A stretch of 64,000 bases of DNA, taken from assembly GCF_030503735.1 (NCBI RefSeq), contig NZ_CP073096.1, forward strand, positions 2,232,001-2,296,000. Reading direction: 5' to 3'. Both the position numbers and the translations under genes were made by a program. This document shows, in pieces, positions 25,987-35,203 of the stretch; position 1 is the first letter of the stretch, and each line of letters starts with the position of its first letter. The notes beneath the pieces were generated by a model. The model was not told the DNA's origin and made no database searches. It worked only from the letters and a program-made list of their open reading frames with translations. The DNA comes from Corynebacterium tuberculostearicum (GTDB lineage: Bacteria > Actinomycetota > Actinomycetes > Mycobacteriales > Mycobacteriaceae).

Positions 25987-28900
25987 CTATCGCTTCCACG
26001 GCTCGATGGGGTTGCCCTGCCACACGGCGTTGGTGGGAACGCGGTCACCGCGCATGACCAGCGAGCCGGGGCCTACGGTGGAGGCCTTGCCAATCAGCGA
26101 GGCAGGCAGCGCCACCGAATGGGAGGCCAGCGTAGATCCGGCCTCTACGGTGACGGTATCCAGGCTCATCACGCGGTCCTGGAAAAGGTGGGTTTGCACC
26201 ACCGTGCCAGGGCCCACGGTGGCGGCCTCACCGATGCAGATGAGGTCCGTTTCCGGGAACCAGTAGGAATCGATCCACGCACCACGGCCGATTTCCACGC
26301 CGAGGGCGCGCAGGCCCAGGTTGATCTCACCGGAACCGTAGGTGTGCTGGAAGAACCACGGCGCGGCAACGACTTCCACGAAGGTATCCTGCAGCTCGTT
26401 GAGCCAGACAAAGGCGGACCACAGCGGGTGGTCGGCCGCGCGGTGCTTGCCCACGCAGATCCACTTCACGGCAACGGTAACGGCCATGGCTACGGCACCC
26501 ATGCCCATGAGCACGAGGCCGGAGAGGAGCCAGGTGAGGGGGAAGCCGAGGGCGTCGAGAAGCGAGTAGTACACGCTAAGGGTCGCGGCGAGCAGCATAG
26601 CAGAAAACATCGGTGCCAAAAGGCGCATGGTTTCCACCACGCCGCGGGCGGCCTTAACGGCAAGGCCTGGGTTATAGGTAAGCGCCTCGCCCGAATTGGC
26701 CGGGGAGTCCACCTCCACAGTCACGCGGCGCATGCGCTCTGGCGGGGCACCCCACCAGTTGGCACCGGCCTTCGTCTTCTTCGGGGTAGAAGAAAGCACA
26801 GCAACCAGCGAATTCTTCGAGAGCTTGCGGCCGGGCGCGGTGATGCCGGAGTTGCCCACGAAGGAGCGCTTGCCCACCTTGGTCTCGCCGGTGCGCATCC
26901 AGCCGCCGCCGAGTTCATAGCCGCCGATCATGGTGTCATCGGCCAAGAAGGCGCCCTCTTTGACCTCGGTGAGCTTGGGGATCATCACCGCGGTGGAGAT
27001 TTCCACATTCGCGCCAATGTCCGCGCCGAGCGAGCGCAGCCACGCTGGGGTTAGCTGCGAGGCATACACCGGGAAGAGCTTGGTGCGAGCCTCGTCCATG
27101 AGGCGCTCGATGGCCCACAGGCGCCAGCCCGTGACCGAGCGCACTGGTGCCACGCCTGGGCTAATACCCAGCGAGAGAATGCGCACGCCCAGCCAGGTCT
27201 GCAACATATAGGTGCCAAAGGCCGCCAGCGCGCCGACGGGCGCGAAGAAGACCGCACCGACGAAGCTATCGCCGCCGGTGGAATGCACAAGGGCGAGCAC
27301 GACGGCCGCGCCTATCGCCAGCGCAACGACCGGCTGGATGGCCAGCAAGACCGAAGTGGCGTCATAGATAGCCACCCACCACGGCCGGCGCTTTGGCGTA
27401 TGGGACGGGAAGCGGTGCTTGGAGCGGCCCACCTTCTTGGCAGGCGAGCCCGACCAGCGCTGGCCGTCCTTGATCTTCTTGCGGCCGGTGACGGTGGAAC
27501 CGGCCTCCACGTGCGCATACTTGCCCACCACGGTGCCAGGCAGCAGCGTGGAGCGCGCGCCCACGCGAGCGCCTTCCTTGACGTCGATGGCACCCACGTG
27601 CAGGATATCGCCGTCCAACCAGTAGCCGGAGAGGTCCACCTCAGGCTCGATGGCGGCGTGCTTGCCCAGCGTGAGAAGCCCAGTAACCGGCGGCAGGGAG
27701 TGCAAATCCACGCCGCGCTTGACCTTGACGCCGAGCGCGCGGGCGTAGTTATTCACGCGCGTGGCACCGGCCAGGGAGCTCGCGCCAGAGGCATTAGCCC
27801 AGCGCTCGGCCGCCCAGATGCGCAGGTGCGTCGAACCGCCGCGCGGGTAATCGCCCGGCGTGATGCCGGCCGTAATGAGGCGCGCGCCGTAGCCACCGAT
27901 GGGGATGCGGCCGATTGGGGTGACAAAGACAACGAGCATGACGATGACCAACCACCACGGGAAGGCCGTGGCCCACTCGAAGCCCAGCGATGCTGCCACG
28001 GTGGAGCCCAGCAGAAGCCAGGCCAGCCAGCTGGAGGCGGCCAGCGTCATAACGGGAATCTGAATCAGGGTCTGGGCGAGGCGGGTGCCAAAGCCGACCT
28101 TGGTGACCTCGCGCATGGGGACATCGGCAGCCGCGGGGCGCGGCTCGGCACCGGCGATGAGCTCGGCCAGCGAACCCAAGCGTGGGTGGTCGTAGAGGTC
28201 GCGCACCGCCACGTTGGGGTAGCGCTCCCTAATATGGCCCACGAGGGTCGCGGCCGCCAACGAGGTGCCGCCGAGAGAGAAGAAATCGGCGTTCTCGTCC
28301 TCCACGGACACCCCAAGGGTTTCCACCCACAGCTCCGCGAGCCATTTCTCGGTATCGGTAAGCGTGGTCGATTCCACGCCCACGCCAGGCAGCGGCCACG
28401 GCAGGGCCTTCTTATCTACCTTGCCGGAGGTACGCACCGGCAGCTCCTCCATCACGCAGATGCGCGGGACGAGGGCGGCCGGCATGGTATCGGCCAGGCG
28501 CGCGTGTGCGGCCTCATGGTCGAAGCCCTTGGCCTCATCATCGAGGGAGACATAACCTACTAGGACGGATTCGCCGCCCGGGGTCTTTTGCACGGCCACG
28601 GCCGAGTTATAGACATTATCCAGGGCCGCGACATTGGCTTCGACCTCGCCGAGCTCGATGCGGCGCCCACCAATCTTCACCTGGTCATCTACGCGGCCGA
28701 CGAAGTACAGTCCGTCTTCCTCCAAGCGCACGTGGTCACCGGTGCGATAAGCGCGCTGCCAGCCCATAGACTCCAGCGGCGCGTACTTTTCCGCGTCCTT
28801 GGCCGGATCCAGGTAGGACGCCAGCCCCACGCCGCCGATCACTAGCTCGCCGACGCCGCCCATTTCCACAGGCATGCCCTGCTTATCGACGACCACCAAA

Positions 28901-29901
28901 TCCCACCCATTCAGAGGCAGCCCGATGGACACCGGCCGGCCCGGCAACATCTGCTGCGCGCAGGCGACGACGGTGGCCTCGGTGGGTCCGTAGGTATTCC
29001 ACATTTCGCGGTCCTCGGTGGCCAAGCGGTCCACCAGCTCCTGCGAGCAGGCCTCGCCGCCGACGATGAGCAAGCGGATATTATCCAGCGCCTCGGCCGG
29101 CCACAGGCCCGCCAGGGTAGGCACGGTAGACACGACGGTGATATCGCGGCGGATGAGCCACGGACCTAAGTCCATGCCGGAACGCACCAGGGAGCGCGGC
29201 GCCGGGACCAAGCATCCGCCGTGCCCCCAGGCCAGCCACATTTCCTCGCAGGAGGCATCGAAGGCGACAGACAGGCCAGCGAGCACGCGATCCTCCGGGC
29301 CAAGCGGCCCGTGCGGGTGGTTTACTAAAAAGAGGCTTGCCTCGGCGTCCACGAAGGCGGCCGCGGAGCGGTGGCTCACGGCCACGCCCTTCGGCTTGCC
29401 GGTGGAACCGGAAGTGAAGATGATCCACGCGGTGTCTTCCGGACGCGGGGCATTGGGTTTCTCGGCCGGCTCTTCGGCTGGGGCGTCGGGGCGCGCGGAA
29501 TCGCGCAGGAAGCGGAAGCCCTCGTCCGTAAAGACGCCATCGATATCGGCCTCGCCGAAGACCATCTCGGCGCGCTCGTCTGGATCATCGGCGTCGACAG
29601 GCACGTAAGCCGCGCCCGACGCCAAGGTTGCCAGGATGGCGAGGTAGAGCTCGCGCTTGCCGGAGGTCATCCGAATGCCGATGCGATCGCCACGGCGCAC
29701 GCCATTGGCATGCAGCTCGGTGGCCCACAGCTCGACCTCGTGAATGAGCTCGGAGTAGGTGATGATCTCGCTGTCGTCAAGCGCGGCGGCGTCTGGGTAC
29801 ATTTCCGCGGTGGCTGTGATGATGTCCCACAGCGTGCGCGGCCGCGGTGCCGCGCTACCTAAAAGGTACTGTTGCGGGACACGTGATTCGGGTCCTGCCA
29901 T
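25987..29901 (-). CDS. Pls/PosA-like membrane non-ribosomal peptide synthetase (A-T-six TM-three tandem domains)
   Basis: 1304 residues. Adenylation domain (about 20-510): A3 FTSGSTGKPKG, A4 FDASCEEMW, A5 NTYGPTEAT, A7 YRTGDH, A8 GGRRIELGEVE, A10 SGKVDKKALP. A carrier domain follows with FFSLGGTSLAA. The rest has six membrane helices in three pairs, enclosing three hexapeptide-repeat-like domains (for example KHAAIEPEVDLSGYWL and GANVEISTAVMIPKL). This is the layout of epsilon-poly-lysine synthetase, in which a single adenylation domain is used repeatedly and the tandem domains make the isopeptide bonds. It has no condensation or thioesterase domain. The start abuts the MarR gene. The product is unknown. 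Confidence 0.88.
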   Translation of the reverse strand: MAGPESRVPQQYLLGSAAPRPRTLWDIITATAEMYPDAAALDDSEIITYSELIHEVELWATELHANGVRRGDRIGIRMTSGKRELYLAILATLASGAAYVPVDADDPDERAEMVFGEADIDGVFTDEGFRFLRDSARPDAPAEEPAEKPNAPRPEDTAWIIFTSGSTGKPKGVAVSHRSAAAFVDAEASLFLVNHPHGPLGPEDRVLAGLSVAFDASCEEMWLAWGHGGCLVPAPRSLVRSGMDLGPWLIRRDITVVSTVPTLAGLWPAEALDNIRLLIVGGEACSQELVDRLATEDREMWNTYGPTEATVVACAQQMLPGRPVSIGLPLNGWDLVVVDKQGMPVEMGGVGELVIGGVGLASYLDPAKDAEKYAPLESMGWQRAYRTGDHVRLEEDGLYFVGRVDDQVKIGGRRIELGEVEANVAALDNVYNSAVAVQKTPGGESVLVGYVSLDDEAKGFDHEAAHARLADTMPAALVPRICVMEELPVRTSGKVDKKALPWPLPGVGVESTTLTDTEKWLAELWVETLGVSVEDENADFFSLGGTSLAAATLVGHIRERYPNVAVRDLYDHPRLGSLAELIAGAEPRPAAADVPMREVTKVGFGTRLAQTLIQIPVMTLAASSWLAWLLLGSTVAASLGFEWATAFPWWLVIVMLVVFVTPIGRIPIGGYGARLITAGITPGDYPRGGSTHLRIWAAERWANASGASSLAGATRVNNYARALGVKVKRGVDLHSLPPVTGLLTLGKHAAIEPEVDLSGYWLDGDILHVGAIDVKEGARVGARSTLLPGTVVGKYAHVEAGSTVTGRKKIKDGQRWSGSPAKKVGRSKHRFPSHTPKRRPWWVAIYDATSVLLAIQPVVALAIGAAVVLALVHSTGGDSFVGAVFFAPVGALAAFGTYMLQTWLGVRILSLGISPGVAPVRSVTGWRLWAIERLMDEARTKLFPVYASQLTPAWLRSLGADIGANVEISTAVMIPKLTEVKEGAFLADDTMIGGYELGGGWMRTGETKVGKRSFVGNSGITAPGRKLSKNSLVAVLSSTPKKTKAGANWWGAPPERMRRVTVEVDSPANSGEALTYNPGLAVKAARGVVETMRLLAPMFSAMLLAATLSVYYSLLDALGFPLTWLLSGLVLMGMGAVAMAVTVAVKWICVGKHRAADHPLWSAFVWLNELQDTFVEVVAAPWFFQHTYGSGEINLGLRALGVEIGRGAWIDSYWFPETDLICIGEAATVGPGTVVQTHLFQDRVMSLDTVTVEAGSTLASHSVALPASLIGKASTVGPGSLVMRGDRVPTNAVWQGNPIEPWKR

Positions 29902-30360
29902 TTACGCCTCTTCTTCGTCCGCGGCAATGATGGACTTGGCCAACTTACGCAGGTGCTTGAGCTGCTTATTGGTGGACTCATCCAGAGCCTCGTCCTCGGC
30001 GGTGGCGACAAGCTCCGCCAAGTCCTTGTGGACCTTTGTGCCCTTCTTGGTGGACGCGACGATCTGGCGGCGGCGATCCTTCGGGTCTCGCTCGCGCTTG
30101 GCCCAGCCGCGGTCCTCGAGGGCGTCGATAAGACGCACCATGTCAGAGGCATCAATGGCCAGGGTCTCGGACAGATAGGACTGCGACGCAGCATCCGCGT
30201 CCACTAGGCAGGTCAGGACCCAGTACTCGCGCAGCGTCGTCTGCTTAGTCTGCAGGGCGGCCTCGACACCATCGCGGGTGCGGCGGCGGAGGCGCTCCAA
30301 CTGGAACGACGGGGATTCGAGCAGGGTCGTTGGGATTACAGAATTATTCGTGGAAGACAT
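29902..30360 (-). CDS. MarR family transcriptional regulator
   Basis: 152 residues. The winged-helix core is LREYWVLTCLVDADAASQSYLSETLAIDASDMVRLIDALEDRGWAKRERDPKDRRRQIV, with the conserved wing Asp-Arg-Arg. The stop codon directly abuts the ATG of the NRPS gene, so it probably regulates its own operon, perhaps in answer to the NRPS product or a small aromatic ligand. A short inverted repeat lies just upstream. Confidence 0.88.
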   Translation of the reverse strand: MSSTNNSVIPTTLLESPSFQLERLRRRTRDGVEAALQTKQTTLREYWVLTCLVDADAASQSYLSETLAIDASDMVRLIDALEDRGWAKRERDPKDRRRQIVASTKKGTKVHKDLAELVATAEDEALDESTNKQLKHLRKLAKSIIAADEEEA

Positions 30361-30382
30361 ACCATCATCATAATCCCAAAAG

Positions 30383-30398
30383 ATTGGTTAAGGCCAAT
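30383..30398. promoter_or_regulatory. Inverted repeat upstream of the MarR gene, operator candidate
   Basis: ATTGG (30383-30387), six bases, CCAAT (30394-30398). It sits 23 bases upstream of the MarR start and touches the stop codon of the rhodanese gene. The arms are short; support is positional only. Confidence 0.3.
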
Positions 30399-30694
30399 TA
30401 ATCTGTTTCGATGGGAAGTCCGGAAGCCTTCCAATTATCCGTGCCGCCCTCCACATTGATGGTGTCCCAGCCCAGCGCATGCTCTAAATACTGGCATACC
30501 TGCATGCTGCGGCCTCCCGCGTGGCAAATGACATAGATATCCTTGTCCGGATCGATTTCCTGGATGCGACCCGTAATCTCGCCCATTGGGATGTGGGTCG
30601 CGCCCTTTGCGCGCTCCACCGCCCACTCGTCATTCTCGCGGACATCAATGAGCTGTGCGCCTTCTGGTACTTCAACTGGTTGAACGTTTTTCAT
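30398..30694 (-). CDS. Single-domain rhodanese-like sulfurtransferase
   Basis: 98 residues from the ATG at 30692-30694; a GTG three codons upstream is also possible. TAAAGT lies seven bases before the ATG on the coding strand, which favours a leaderless start. The active-site loop is CHAGGRS, the rhodanese CxxGxRS form with the catalytic Cys. VRENDEWAVERAKGATHIPMGEI and the C-terminal GGTDNWKASGLPIE complete the fold. It transfers sulfane sulfur; acceptor unknown. Confidence 0.88.
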   Translation of the reverse strand: MKNVQPVEVPEGAQLIDVRENDEWAVERAKGATHIPMGEITGRIQEIDPDKDIYVICHAGGRSMQVCQYLEHALGWDTINVEGGTDNWKASGLPIETD

Positions 30695-30749
30695 GCCATT
30701 CACTTTAGTTACTTGCGTGCTTCTGGATCGTCCGAGCGGTGGCCTTGTG

Positions 30750-31571
30750 CTAATGCTGGAACCGCCAGTAGTGGTGCCACTGCCACGGTGGCTGCACAGT
30801 GTCGCCTTTACCGTGGACTATCGCGAGGACTTGGCCAACAGCTATGTCGAGGTGGTGCTCGATCGTGGCGGCGGTGAAGTGGAGGGGTTTGTATCCCCTT
30901 TGGACGGCGTCGTTAAGCTTCTGGCGGTCAATTTCGAAGCGTTGCCGGTTCTCGCCCTGGTGGTAGGCGTAGCCGTCGACCTCTATGGCTACCTTGTGCT
31001 CCTTCAAGAGTAGATCCCAACGGTACGGGCCAATGTACCTGTTGTTGTAGACGGTGACATGGGGCCGAAGCGCGCGGGTGAGGTTGCGCTCCGGCACGCT
31101 ATCGGCGCCGAGGATGGTGTTTTCCAGCACGCGCCGGGTGTGCTGGGGAAAGCGCTGGAAGTCGAGCATGTGACCTTCCATCTGGGAAGTGCCGTATTGG
31201 CCGGCAAAGTAGGCCTCGAGGAACGCGACGGCGTCTTCCTCCGCCATAATTTCTGTGGCCTGCAGCGGATTGCACACGTTAATTCCATTGAGTTGGCCGA
31301 GCGCCTTCGGCCGAGCGCGGCGGCTGCGGAAGTAAGGGCTGGAGGCCATCGTTCCCGCGCGTAGGAAATGGAGCGGGAAGGTTAAGGCGTGGCCGAGGTA
31401 GTGATGGGCGCAGGAGTAGCCATCGAGCGCCGAATCGGGCCAGCGCTGGGAGACAATTTCCGCGAGTTCACGCGGCGAGGGCTCCCTGTCGGTGTAGAGG
31501 CCGTGGCAGAGTTTTACGGCTTGTTCGTTGCTAGCGCGGCGTGCGGCCGTGCGCGTTGTGAAGATTTTCAT
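30750..31571 (-). CDS. DUF559 / Vsr-like endonuclease-fold protein
   Basis: 273 residues. The C-terminal ~100 residues contain YRWDLLLKEHKVAIEVDGYAYHQG followed by RFEIDRQKLNDAVQRGYKPLHFT, the DUF559 arrangement with PD-(D/E)xK-like acidic residues (Asp, Glu-x-Asp). The N-terminal part is of the kind seen in actinobacterial proteins that combine an AbiEi-antitoxin-like region with DUF559. Its biochemical role is not known. The first codons (MKIFTTRTAARRASNEQ) follow a ~240-base intergenic region with several TTCGATCA motifs. Confidence 0.7.
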   Translation of the reverse strand: MKIFTTRTAARRASNEQAVKLCHGLYTDREPSPRELAEIVSQRWPDSALDGYSCAHHYLGHALTFPLHFLRAGTMASSPYFRSRRARPKALGQLNGINVCNPLQATEIMAEEDAVAFLEAYFAGQYGTSQMEGHMLDFQRFPQHTRRVLENTILGADSVPERNLTRALRPHVTVYNNRYIGPYRWDLLLKEHKVAIEVDGYAYHQGENRQRFEIDRQKLNDAVQRGYKPLHFTAATIEHHLDIAVGQVLAIVHGKGDTVQPPWQWHHYWRFQH

Positions 31572-31593
31572 GCGCCCACCCCTAGGCGTTCAT

Positions 31594-31647
31594 TTCGATC
31601 ATTTAAGGCCCCCGAGGCCGGTGGTTTCGGCTTGCTATGTGATCGAA
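31594..31647. repeat. Inverted pair of TTCGATCA octamers upstream of the DUF559 gene
   Basis: TTCGATCA at 31594-31601 and TGATCGAA at 31640-31647. The same octamer pair recurs inside the ppa terminator arms (31730-31737 and 31775-31782). The pair starts 23 bases upstream of the DUF559 gene start, so it could be an operator. Confidence 0.45.
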
Positions 31648-31712
31648 TCGTACTGCGGGAGTGGGGCGATGTCGCGGGGGAGAGCCTCGTGGGCGTGAGG
31701 AGGGACAAAAGG

Positions 31713-31788
31713 GACAAAAAAGGGGCGTTTCGATCAAATTTGGTCTTGAAAACCGCCGCTTTCGCGGTGCTATTTGATCGAAACGCCC
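31713..31788 (-). terminator. Terminator of ppa with a perfect 17-bp stem
   Basis: GGGCGTTTCGATCAAAT (31724-31740) is the exact reverse complement of 31772-31788. The 31-base loop holds an inner hairpin (ACCGC / GCGGT). On the leftward strand the stem is followed by CTTTTTTG. It lies 23 bases past the ppa stop. Confidence 0.85.
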
Positions 31789-31811
31789 TAAGGGGCCCGA
31801 GTCCAGAAGGC

Positions 31812-32285
31812 TTACTTGAAGCGGGCCTTAGCCTCGTCGAGGATCTTCTCTGCCTCGGCCTTGTCACCCCAGCCGGAGCCGGAAACTTCCTTATTCGGTT
31901 CCAAGTCCTTGTAGTGGACGAAGAAGTGCTCGATTTCGTCCTTGATGTGCTGCTCCACATCGTCGATGTCCTGGTAGCGCTCCCAGCGCGGGTCATCGAT
32001 GACGGCGAGCAGCTTGTCGTCGCCGCCGGCCTCGTCGGTCATCTTGAAGACGCCGACGATGCGGGCCTCAACGACTACGCCCGGGAAGACCGGTTCCGGC
32101 AGGATGACCAGGGCGTCCAGCGGGTCGCCGTCCTCGCCCAGGGTGTGGTCGATGAAGCCGTAGTCAGCTGGGTAAGCCATCGGGGTGAACAGGTAACGGT
32201 CGAGGTAGACCTTGCCGGACTCGTGGTCAACCTCGTACTTGTTGCGGGAGCCCTTCGGGATTTCAATGGTTACTTCAACGCTCAC
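31812..32285 (-). CDS. ppa: Inorganic pyrophosphatase
   Basis: 157 residues from the GTG at 32283-32285, with GGAGG eight bases upstream. An ATG five codons upstream overlaps that ribosome-binding site and is less likely. The family I PPase signature is DGDPLDALV, with [11 protein letters not shown] at the N-terminus and [20 protein letters not shown] for metal binding. It hydrolyses PPi and drives biosynthetic reactions. Confidence 0.94.
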   Translation of the reverse strand: MSVEVTIEIPKGSRNKYEVDHESGKVYLDRYLFTPMAYPADYGFIDHTLGEDGDPLDALVILPEPVFPGVVVEARIVGVFKMTDEAGGDDKLLAVIDDPRWERYQDIDDVEQHIKDEIEHFFVHYKDLEPNKEVSGSGWGDKAEAEKILDEAKARFK

Positions 32286-32367
32286 AGCGATGTCCTCCAT
32301 GGGGGATTGGGTATCAATTACTGCCCATAGTCTAGCGCGTTGCGGATTCGCGCTAGTGTTAGTGGCA

Positions 32368-33654
32368 ATGAAAGCAAAGCATGTTTGGTGGTCAGCGACC
32401 GCGCTCGTGGTAGCAGCAGCGGTCGGAGGTACGGCTGCGCTGGGCGTTACCCTCCAGCGCGAATACGGCGATCTCTCGCACGGTCAGGCCCAGGCGGTGG
32501 AGGCTCCAGAGGAGCCCCTGCGTGCTGCGGAACCGGGCGAGGCGGACCTGGATGCTCTCGGTGCGAAGCTGGATGAGCTCGCTAAGAATAAGGACCTCGC
32601 CACCTTTGGCGGCGAGGTCATCGATACCGAAACCGGTGACGTGGTGTGGCAGCGCGACGCGGATAAGCGGCTCACCCCGGCTTCGTCTACGAAGGTGCTC
32701 ACTACCGCGGCGGCTACGTTGGCGCTGGATGAGAATGAGAAGGTCACCACCAAGGTTTACCGCGGGTCGAACGAGAAGAACGTGGTCATCAAGGCCGCGG
32801 GTGATGTGTGGATGACGCACGAACAGCTCGATGACATGGCCGAGCAGATTTCTAAGAACATCGAGCAGGTCGATGGCGTCTACATCGATACCTCCGCGTG
32901 GTTCGGCGAGGCGCAGGCCCCGGGCTGGGATCCGGAGAACGTGGATGGAGGCTTCGTCGCACCGATGGAACCGGCCATGCTCTATGGCGGGCGTCTGGGC
33001 GCGACGACGGGGGATGTGCCGCGCAGTCATGAGCCGGCTTTGGACGTCGTTAAGCAGCTGGGCGAACGCCTTGGTGCAGGCAAAGTGGGGATGGGCGCCG
33101 TCACAGAGAATGCGCAGGAGGTGGCGAGCGTGGATTCGCCGCCGCTGTCGGACCGCGCCCGGGAGATGGTGCGTCATTCCGATAACGTCATGGCGGAGGC
33201 CATTGCGCGTGAGCTGGCGGTTTCCCGCGGCAAGGAGGCGAGCTTTGAAGGCGCTACGCAAGCCACGCTGGATGTCCTGCGGGAAGAGGGCTTCGACGTC
33301 GACGGCGTGGATATTAAGGACAATTCCGGGCTCTCGGAGAACAATCGGCTAACCGCTGGGCTACTGACCCAGATCATTAATCGCGCCGTCAAGGACCCGC
33401 GCCTGCGCCCGTTGGCGTCCTACCTGCCGGTGGCCGGCGGCGATGGCACGCTGTACGAGCGCTACGGCGATTCCGCGGCCAAGGGCTATATTCGCGCCAA
33501 GACAGGCACGCTGACTGGGGTCTCGGCTTTGGCCGGCACCGCGCAGGGCAATTCCGGGCGCGTGTATGCCTTTGCGTTCATTGTTAATGACGGCGATATC
33601 TTGGCCGCCCGCAAGGCCCAGGACGCGTTGGCTTCGGCGTTGCATGAGTTCTAA
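32368..33654 (+). CDS. dac: D-alanyl-D-alanine carboxypeptidase / endopeptidase, PBP4 type
   Basis: 428 residues from ATG 32368; TAGTGT nine bases upstream suggests a near-leaderless message. One N-terminal membrane or signal segment ([21 protein letters not shown]). The active-site triad is SSTK (within [10 protein letters not shown]), SDN (RHSDNVMAE) and KTG (RAKTGTLTG), with the family S13 insertions between SxxK and SxN. It trims or cleaves peptidoglycan stem peptides outside the membrane. It diverges from ppa and begins the long rightward block. Confidence 0.92.
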   Translation: MKAKHVWWSATALVVAAAVGGTAALGVTLQREYGDLSHGQAQAVEAPEEPLRAAEPGEADLDALGAKLDELAKNKDLATFGGEVIDTETGDVVWQRDADKRLTPASSTKVLTTAAATLALDENEKVTTKVYRGSNEKNVVIKAAGDVWMTHEQLDDMAEQISKNIEQVDGVYIDTSAWFGEAQAPGWDPENVDGGFVAPMEPAMLYGGRLGATTGDVPRSHEPALDVVKQLGERLGAGKVGMGAVTENAQEVASVDSPPLSDRAREMVRHSDNVMAEAIARELAVSRGKEASFEGATQATLDVLREEGFDVDGVDIKDNSGLSENNRLTAGLLTQIINRAVKDPRLRPLASYLPVAGGDGTLYERYGDSAAKGYIRAKTGTLTGVSALAGTAQGNSGRVYAFAFIVNDGDILAARKAQDALASALHEF

Positions 33655-34591
33655 GAAGGTCTTCTGGCCGCGGGTTTCGCCGCATTTTCTGGCTTGTCGG
33701 CGCGGCGTGCGCGCCGCCGCCCTCGACTACGCGGTGGCCGTGGGGCTCTCCGGAGGCGCGGACTCGCTGGCGCTTATGGCCGCGCTCGTGGCGGAGGGAC
33801 ACGAGGTGCTCGCGCTGTGCGTGGACCACGGGTTGCAGGATGGATCGCGGGCGCAGGCCGAGCGCGCGGCCGTACAGGCGCGAAAACTAGGTGCGTGGGC
33901 GCGAGTGTTGGACGTTGAGGCCGGCGCAACGGGCCAGAAGTCGATGGAGGCGGCCGCCCGGGTGGCGCGCTATCGGGTCCTAGCCGCCGCGTGTGCGGCC
34001 GAGGAATTGGAGGTAGCCGTGGCGCATACGGCCGATGACCAGGCGGAGACGCTATTGCTCGGCGCGCTGCGTGGACGAGTGGCCGGCATGAGTGAGCGCA
34101 GCGAGGTGGAAGGCGCCCGCGTGGTGCGGCCGTTGTTGGGCGTGCGCCGCGCCGATACCGAGGGCGCCTGCGCGGAGCTGGGCCTATCGGCGTGGCAGGA
34201 CCCGCAGAATGCGGATACAAATTTCCGCCGCGTGGCATTGCGCCGCGAGGTTATCCCGCAGCTGAACCACATCATCGGTGGGGATGCGGTGCCAGCGCTG
34301 GCGCAGGCGGCAAGCGACGCCGCGCTGGACGACGCCGCCCTGCACACCCCACCCACCACGGACTGCGCGGCGCTGGCTGCGATGGCGGAACCGCGGCGCC
34401 GGCGAGCGATCGCGGCGTGGCTGGTCGGTGAGGGGGTAGAAGTCACGAGGAAGGGAGTGGGGGACGTCGGCAAGCTGTGCACCCACTGGCACGGGCAAGG
34501 GCCGGTGGCCGTGCGATCGGCCCGACAGGTGGGGCAGAGGTTGGAAGTAGCCCGTATAGGTGGCAAACTGGCACTATTGTCTGGTCATTAA
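33644..34591 (+). CDS. tilS: tRNA(Ile)-lysidine synthetase
   Basis: 315 residues from ATG 33644, overlapping the dac stop by 11 bases. The PP-loop ATPase motif is GLSGGADSLAL. HTADDQAETLLLGALRGRVAGM and RPLLGVRRADTE are TilS core motifs. It converts the wobble C of the AUA-reading tRNA-Ile to lysidine, an essential change of codon specificity. It is very GC-rich compared with its neighbours. Confidence 0.92.
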   Translation: MSSKKVFWPRVSPHFLACRRGVRAAALDYAVAVGLSGGADSLALMAALVAEGHEVLALCVDHGLQDGSRAQAERAAVQARKLGAWARVLDVEAGATGQKSMEAAARVARYRVLAAACAAEELEVAVAHTADDQAETLLLGALRGRVAGMSERSEVEGARVVRPLLGVRRADTEGACAELGLSAWQDPQNADTNFRRVALRREVIPQLNHIIGGDAVPALAQAASDAALDDAALHTPPTTDCAALAAMAEPRRRRAIAAWLVGEGVEVTRKGVGDVGKLCTHWHGQGPVAVRSARQVGQRLEVARIGGKLALLSGH

Positions 34592-34603
34592 AGGAGCGCA
34601 CAC

Positions 34604-35191
34604 GTGCACGACAAGAAAGACTTCGCCGTTCCCGCAAATTGTTACGGTGACGATGTTGAAGCAATCCTCATTGGAGAAGAGGAACTACAAAACCGCGTCC
34701 AAGAGATCGCGGATATGGTCTCTGAAAAGTATGCCGATGCTGAGCAAGACCTGCTTTTGGTCTGCGTGCTCAAGGGCGCGGCTTTCTTCCTGACGGACTT
34801 TGCGCGCAAGCTATCCATCCCCTCCGAGCTGGAGTTTATGGCCGTGTCCTCTTATGGCGCCTCCACTTCTTCTTCCGGCGTGGTGCGCATTTTGAAGGAC
34901 TTGGACCGCGATATCGCAGGGCGCAACGTGCTCATCGTGGAAGACATCATCGATTCCGGCCTCACCCTGTCGTGGCTCATCCGAAACTTGCTAGGGCGCA
35001 ACCCGGCCTCGCTCGATGTGGTTACGTTGCTGCGCAAGCCGGAGGTTGTGAAAGCCGAAATTGATCTTTTGGATGTGGGCTTTGATATCCCGAATGAATT
35101 CGTCATCGGCTACGGGCTGGACTATGCGGAACGCTACCGCGATCTGCCCTACGTGGGCACCCTTCACCCTGATGTCTATACCACCAACTAA
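34604..35191 (+). CDS. hpt: Hypoxanthine phosphoribosyltransferase
   Basis: 195 residues from GTG 34604 with AAAGGAG eight bases upstream. The PRPP-binding loop is [17 protein letters not shown], and [11 protein letters not shown] carries the PPi-loop. It salvages hypoxanthine (and usually guanine) to IMP/GMP. The tilS-hpt-ftsH order is widely conserved in Gram-positive bacteria. Confidence 0.94.
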   Translation: MHDKKDFAVPANCYGDDVEAILIGEEELQNRVQEIADMVSEKYADAEQDLLLVCVLKGAAFFLTDFARKLSIPSELEFMAVSSYGASTSSSGVVRILKDLDRDIAGRNVLIVEDIIDSGLTLSWLIRNLLGRNPASLDVVTLLRKPEVVKAEIDLLDVGFDIPNEFVIGYGLDYAERYRDLPYVGTLHPDVYTTN

Positions 35192-35203
35192 AATCGCGCA
35201 GTA

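Noticed and set aside
27283..28563. A 426-codon frame antisense to the Pls-like gene (also 25972-27054)
   Set aside because: Composition is His/Gln/Arg-rich as expected for the complement of a GC-rich gene. The opposite strand has complete NRPS motifs.
30521..31013. Rightward frames between the rhodanese and DUF559 genes
   Set aside because: Both overlap well-supported leftward genes and lack motifs or ribosome-binding sites.
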